Source: Bacillota bacterium (GTDB lineage Bacteria > Bacillota > Sulfobacillia > Sulfobacillales > Sulfobacillaceae). From it: DNA of 64,000 bases. This document shows, one piece after another, positions 61,916 to 64,000 of the stretch. The stretch covers positions 102,449 through 166,448 of the forward strand of contig JAJYHT010000055.1 of NCBI GenBank assembly GCA_021784595.1. Reading direction: 5' to 3'. A model generated the notes under the pieces. It saw only the letters and a list, made by a program, of their open reading frames with translations. It was not told where the DNA came from and ran no database searches. Each line of letters opens with the position of its first letter. The stretch's first letter is position 1. The translations under genes and the position numbers were made by a program.

Positions 61916-62221
61916 TCAACATTTAAGGCTCTGTGTGACTGATTTTTTCTACTCTCTCCCTCACTTCGCAGCAATCTTTTGGAATCCCCGGTCTCATGCG
62001 ACACATTTTCGCAACTCCTGCAGTTTTTGTATACAGTCCAGCAATGCACCCTCTTAACCCATTCATTTCTAGTATCATCATGGTTTGCCCGAAAATTGTT
62101 GACTGGATAGCCGTGTCAGACCATGCATTCATAGGACGCAGTACAATAGAAGCAAGTGGTCCGGAACGATTTCGCCTCACCAAAATCTCGGCTCTACCAT
62201 TGGATAAGGAGAAAAATAAAA

Positions 62222-62434
62222 ATGTTTCTACTAGTCTTGGAGCTGGGATTGGGACTGGTGATAGGCGGGGCAATTGCATGGGGCCTCGCAGGGAGTCGTG
62301 GAATTCAATATTGGATTGGCTTAACTGTGTACGCCATGGGACTATTGGTTCTTGCGTCTAAAATCGGTTTATTGGCCATGATTCCTATGGCGCTTGGGCT
62401 ATTATTGTTTTTTCACCTTCGTATGCCATCCTGA
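62222..62434 (+). CDS. small membrane protein (70 residues)
   Basis: ATG at 62222 with AAGGAG eight to nine bases upstream. Almost the whole product is hydrophobic in three helices: FLLVLELGLGLVIGGAIAWG, then YWIGLTVYAMGLLVLA and LLAMIPMALGLLLFF. There is a short basic C-terminus. A longer in-frame start at 62156 lies before the ribosome site. No family recognised; such small proteins can act as regulators or subunits of larger membrane complexes. Confidence 0.55.
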   Translation: MFLLVLELGLGLVIGGAIAWGLAGSRGIQYWIGLTVYAMGLLVLASKIGLLAMIPMALGLLLFFHLRMPS

Positions 62435-62626
62435 CTTTGGTATGGGCAGTCCCTCGTTTGACAAGATGCTGGTTGAGATTAGCAATGCCCTGAGCAAGGG
62501 CCCGTGTGTGGGTGTCTCACGGGCAAAACCATACCATCCTCGATTGGCGGGTTGCATTAGGTCGATGGAAACCGTAAAAGAAAGTAACCCTGTATGACCA
62601 CGAGGTACACAGAAAGAGGGATCAGG
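62435..62626. other. intergenic, nothing recognised
   Basis: About 190 bases after the small membrane protein and up to the convergent anti-sigma-like gene. No structure stands out. Confidence 0.35.
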
Positions 62627-63871
62627 TTAAAATCTTCGCCAATAGACCGTATGCGCACCGGTTGTCCATAGTGCGCCCCATTGATCGACAGACGTACTCC
62701 AAAACCCGGAAACGGATGGTAATGACACTATGGTGCCGCTAGACGACAACAGGGTAGTACGATGAGTGGCTCCTTGGCTAATGCGAATCCAAAGGCCATA
62801 GGGCAGCGGCGTAATGCTCTCCATCAAAGTATCGGCGAGCAAGTCTGGCGCGCCCGGCCCATTGGGTATGTTATAAAGCACTATCGAGTGGTTTAGACTG
62901 TTGGGAATCGGCCGTTTGATGATGGTCCGGGTAAGGGGATTCAAAGTCCACCATGAAAGCGGATGGAAACCGGATCCCTGGACAATAAAACTCACAGTAG
63001 GGCCACAATGTCCCCATGGCGCGGTGGGGGATACAGTGGCGGGAATCGGCAGGCGAGTCCATGACGGATGGGTGATGGGAATGCGATACCATTGGGCTTG
63101 GTTCTCTATGATAAGACCATAGGATCCGACAGCGACGGGTTGCGGCGGATACATGCCTGGGCCCAGAGTCTTGACGTTGATTTTTACCGGATCGATAGGC
63201 AGATATCCTTCATGTGGTTTTAACAGGGAAATGCGGTAGGTGCGATGTGTGTTCAGGTTGATGACCATCGCATAAGGACGACCCAGAGCGTCTTCTTGGA
63301 ACACCGACAACCACGGCCCGCCGGCAACCAATGGATGTTCGGATTGCCATCCGAAGTTCGGCAAGGTCGCAATCGTCTGGATTTTATCTCTACCCCAGAG
63401 ATATTGGTAAATATGGTCCACTCCCTGTTGGTCCGGTGAGACTATAGACCTAACCAATATCAAGCCATTTTGTTCAGTGGCCGCAATTTGGATTCCTTGG
63501 GGAACCGATAAAATGGCACGGGGCTGGCCTTGACGGTTAAAGGTATAAAGGTGGGTGCCCCTAATCGCCATCGGACCCAAGGGCGTCATAGCCATCGTTT
63601 GTGGCACACTGTCGCGGGGAGGAGTCCAGGCAATGGTTCCCCCGGACGCGTGGGCGGGGGGAGTCGATGTCATCGGTCGGGGAAGTGCCACCGCGAGAGC
63701 CGACAGAGCGAGTGCCCCGATGAGCGACACAGCCCAAGCAATCGAATGCGATGCCCCTTTATGTGCGGCCCGTGCGCGAATACGGTTCATGACATCAGGT
63801 CCGGGCAAGATCCAATCTTTGGGCGCGCCATCGGTTAGGTGGTGCAAGCGACGTTCCCAGTCAGGGGTCAT
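62627..63871 (-). CDS. probable anti-sigma-factor-like membrane protein
   Basis: 414 residues. The N-terminal cytoplasmic part (MTPDWERRLHHLTDGAPKDW, about 1-42) is followed by one membrane helix (about 45-64, AWAVSLIGALALSALAVA). A long outer beta-rich region follows with repeated motifs such as LYTFNRQGQPRAILSVPQG and GLWIRISQGATHRTTLLS, hinting at a beta-propeller. Its ATG overlaps the stop of a sigma-factor gene (ATGA at 63871-63868), the usual sigma/anti-sigma arrangement. GAGGAGG is the ribosome site. The short inner part is unlike the ZAS-type anti-sigma zinc motif, so the role is inferred from gene order and topology. Confidence 0.65.
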   Translation of the reverse strand: MTPDWERRLHHLTDGAPKDWILPGPDVMNRIRARAAHKGASHSIAWAVSLIGALALSALAVALPRPMTSTPPAHASGGTIAWTPPRDSVPQTMAMTPLGPMAIRGTHLYTFNRQGQPRAILSVPQGIQIAATEQNGLILVRSIVSPDQQGVDHIYQYLWGRDKIQTIATLPNFGWQSEHPLVAGGPWLSVFQEDALGRPYAMVINLNTHRTYRISLLKPHEGYLPIDPVKINVKTLGPGMYPPQPVAVGSYGLIIENQAQWYRIPITHPSWTRLPIPATVSPTAPWGHCGPTVSFIVQGSGFHPLSWWTLNPLTRTIIKRPIPNSLNHSIVLYNIPNGPGAPDLLADTLMESITPLPYGLWIRISQGATHRTTLLSSSGTIVSLPSVSGFWSTSVDQWGALWTTGAHTVYWRRF

Positions 63872-64000
63872 TTGTCTTCCTCCTCAAAGAGCCATTGGTC
63901 CAATCGACGACGAGCTCGCGACAGATGCGATCGCACACTGGATGCTTTTAGACCACTGACCCGAGCTGCTTCTTCAATGCTGAATCCTAACACCCATACC
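63868..64000 (-). CDS. ECF-type RNA polymerase sigma factor, C-terminal end
   Basis: 44 codons are visible on the reverse strand, entering from the right edge. They read VLGFSIEEAARVSGLKASSV, then RSHLSRARRRLDQWLFEEE and a stop at 63868. This is the region-4 helix-turn-helix (sIeEIAxxLgxsxxtVkxxLxRARxxL) that recognises the -35 box. The rest lies outside the window. The overlapping downstream gene is the probable anti-sigma factor. ECF sigma factors usually respond to envelope or stress signals. Confidence 0.85.
   Translation of the reverse strand, partial: VWVLGFSIEEAARVSGLKASSVRSHLSRARRRLDQWLFEEEDK

Noticed and set aside
61923..62279. Leftward 118-codon frame
   Set aside because: Antisense to the small membrane gene region, with no domain or start signal.
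1..64000. tRNA, rRNA and CRISPR arrays
   Set aside because: No TPsiC-like GGTTCGAATCC block with paired arms, no rRNA core sequence, and no regularly spaced direct repeats were seen.

Overview
The window looks like chromosomal DNA of an endospore-forming, flagellated, monoderm Bacillota with about 50% GC. A Sulfobacillus-like acidophile is my best guess, but this is inference: no rRNA or other marker gene is present. Supporting signs are strong AGGAGG-type ribosome sites, a decayed gerA spore-germination gene, a YkoE/YkoD-type thiamine-related ECF transporter under a TPP riboswitch, a YwqA/YwqB-like SNF2-SWIM pair, YknXYZ-like efflux systems and an IS607 element. No tRNA, rRNA or CRISPR array was found.

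Layout. 1-2.2 kb: end of a MacB/YknY-type ABC exporter operon. 2.2-8.8 kb: a degraded region with one intact HAD phosphatase, decayed secreted or lipoprotein genes, NUDIX, TnpB and ABC remnants, and a toxin-antitoxin remnant. 8.8-13 kb: nitronate monooxygenase, diguanylate cyclase, CBS-PAS-HD signalling protein. 13-16.3 kb: TPP riboswitch, small leader ORF, YkoE S-component and a one-piece ATPase-ATPase-EcfT protein. 16.4-19.9 kb: SWIM and SNF2 proteins. 20.4-25.6 kb: L,D-transpeptidase, PAS-GGDEF protein, metallo-beta-lactamase-fold protein and a NifX-like protein, ending at a terminator. 25.7-28.8 kb: gerA pseudogene, RmlD-like reductase, and a truncated gene abutting a 342-bp inverted-repeat element.

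29-37 kb is a filament module: flagellin, FliD cap and FliS chaperone, flanked by a methyltransferase, a tandem-domain glycosyltransferase and a GT2-TPR glycosyltransferase. Together these suggest glycosylated flagellin. 37-40 kb: a BtuFCD-type corrinoid importer behind a cobalamin riboswitch. 40-42.3 kb: Rieske oxygenase and WrbA-like flavoprotein. 42.3-44.1 kb: a second decayed region with a broken PIN toxin module and an IS110-like remnant.

44-50 kb: histidine phosphatase, MarR regulator with an ATP-NAD-kinase-like protein, an unknown small protein, and the nfo-diacylglycerol kinase-GH1 operon. 50-56 kb: M14 peptidase, class V aminotransferase and a PaaK-like protein lacking the usual P-loop, with an IS607 element (tnpA-tnpB) inserted before the last gene. 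56.5-61 kb: a four-gene exporter operon with two adaptors, divergent from a MarR regulator across a near-perfect 24-bp palindrome that overlaps both promoters. 61-64 kb: an EcsC-like protein with a coupled 31-residue acidic ORF, a small membrane protein, and an ECF-type sigma factor with a probable anti-sigma partner, cut by the window edge.

No wholly new defence or mobile system is evident. The strongest candidates for something undescribed are the leader-ORF-coupled TPP/ECF operon, the IS607-split peptidase-aminotransferase-PaaK-like operon, the MarR-controlled dual-adaptor exporter, the flagellin glycosylation island, and the EcsC-like/micro-ORF pair.
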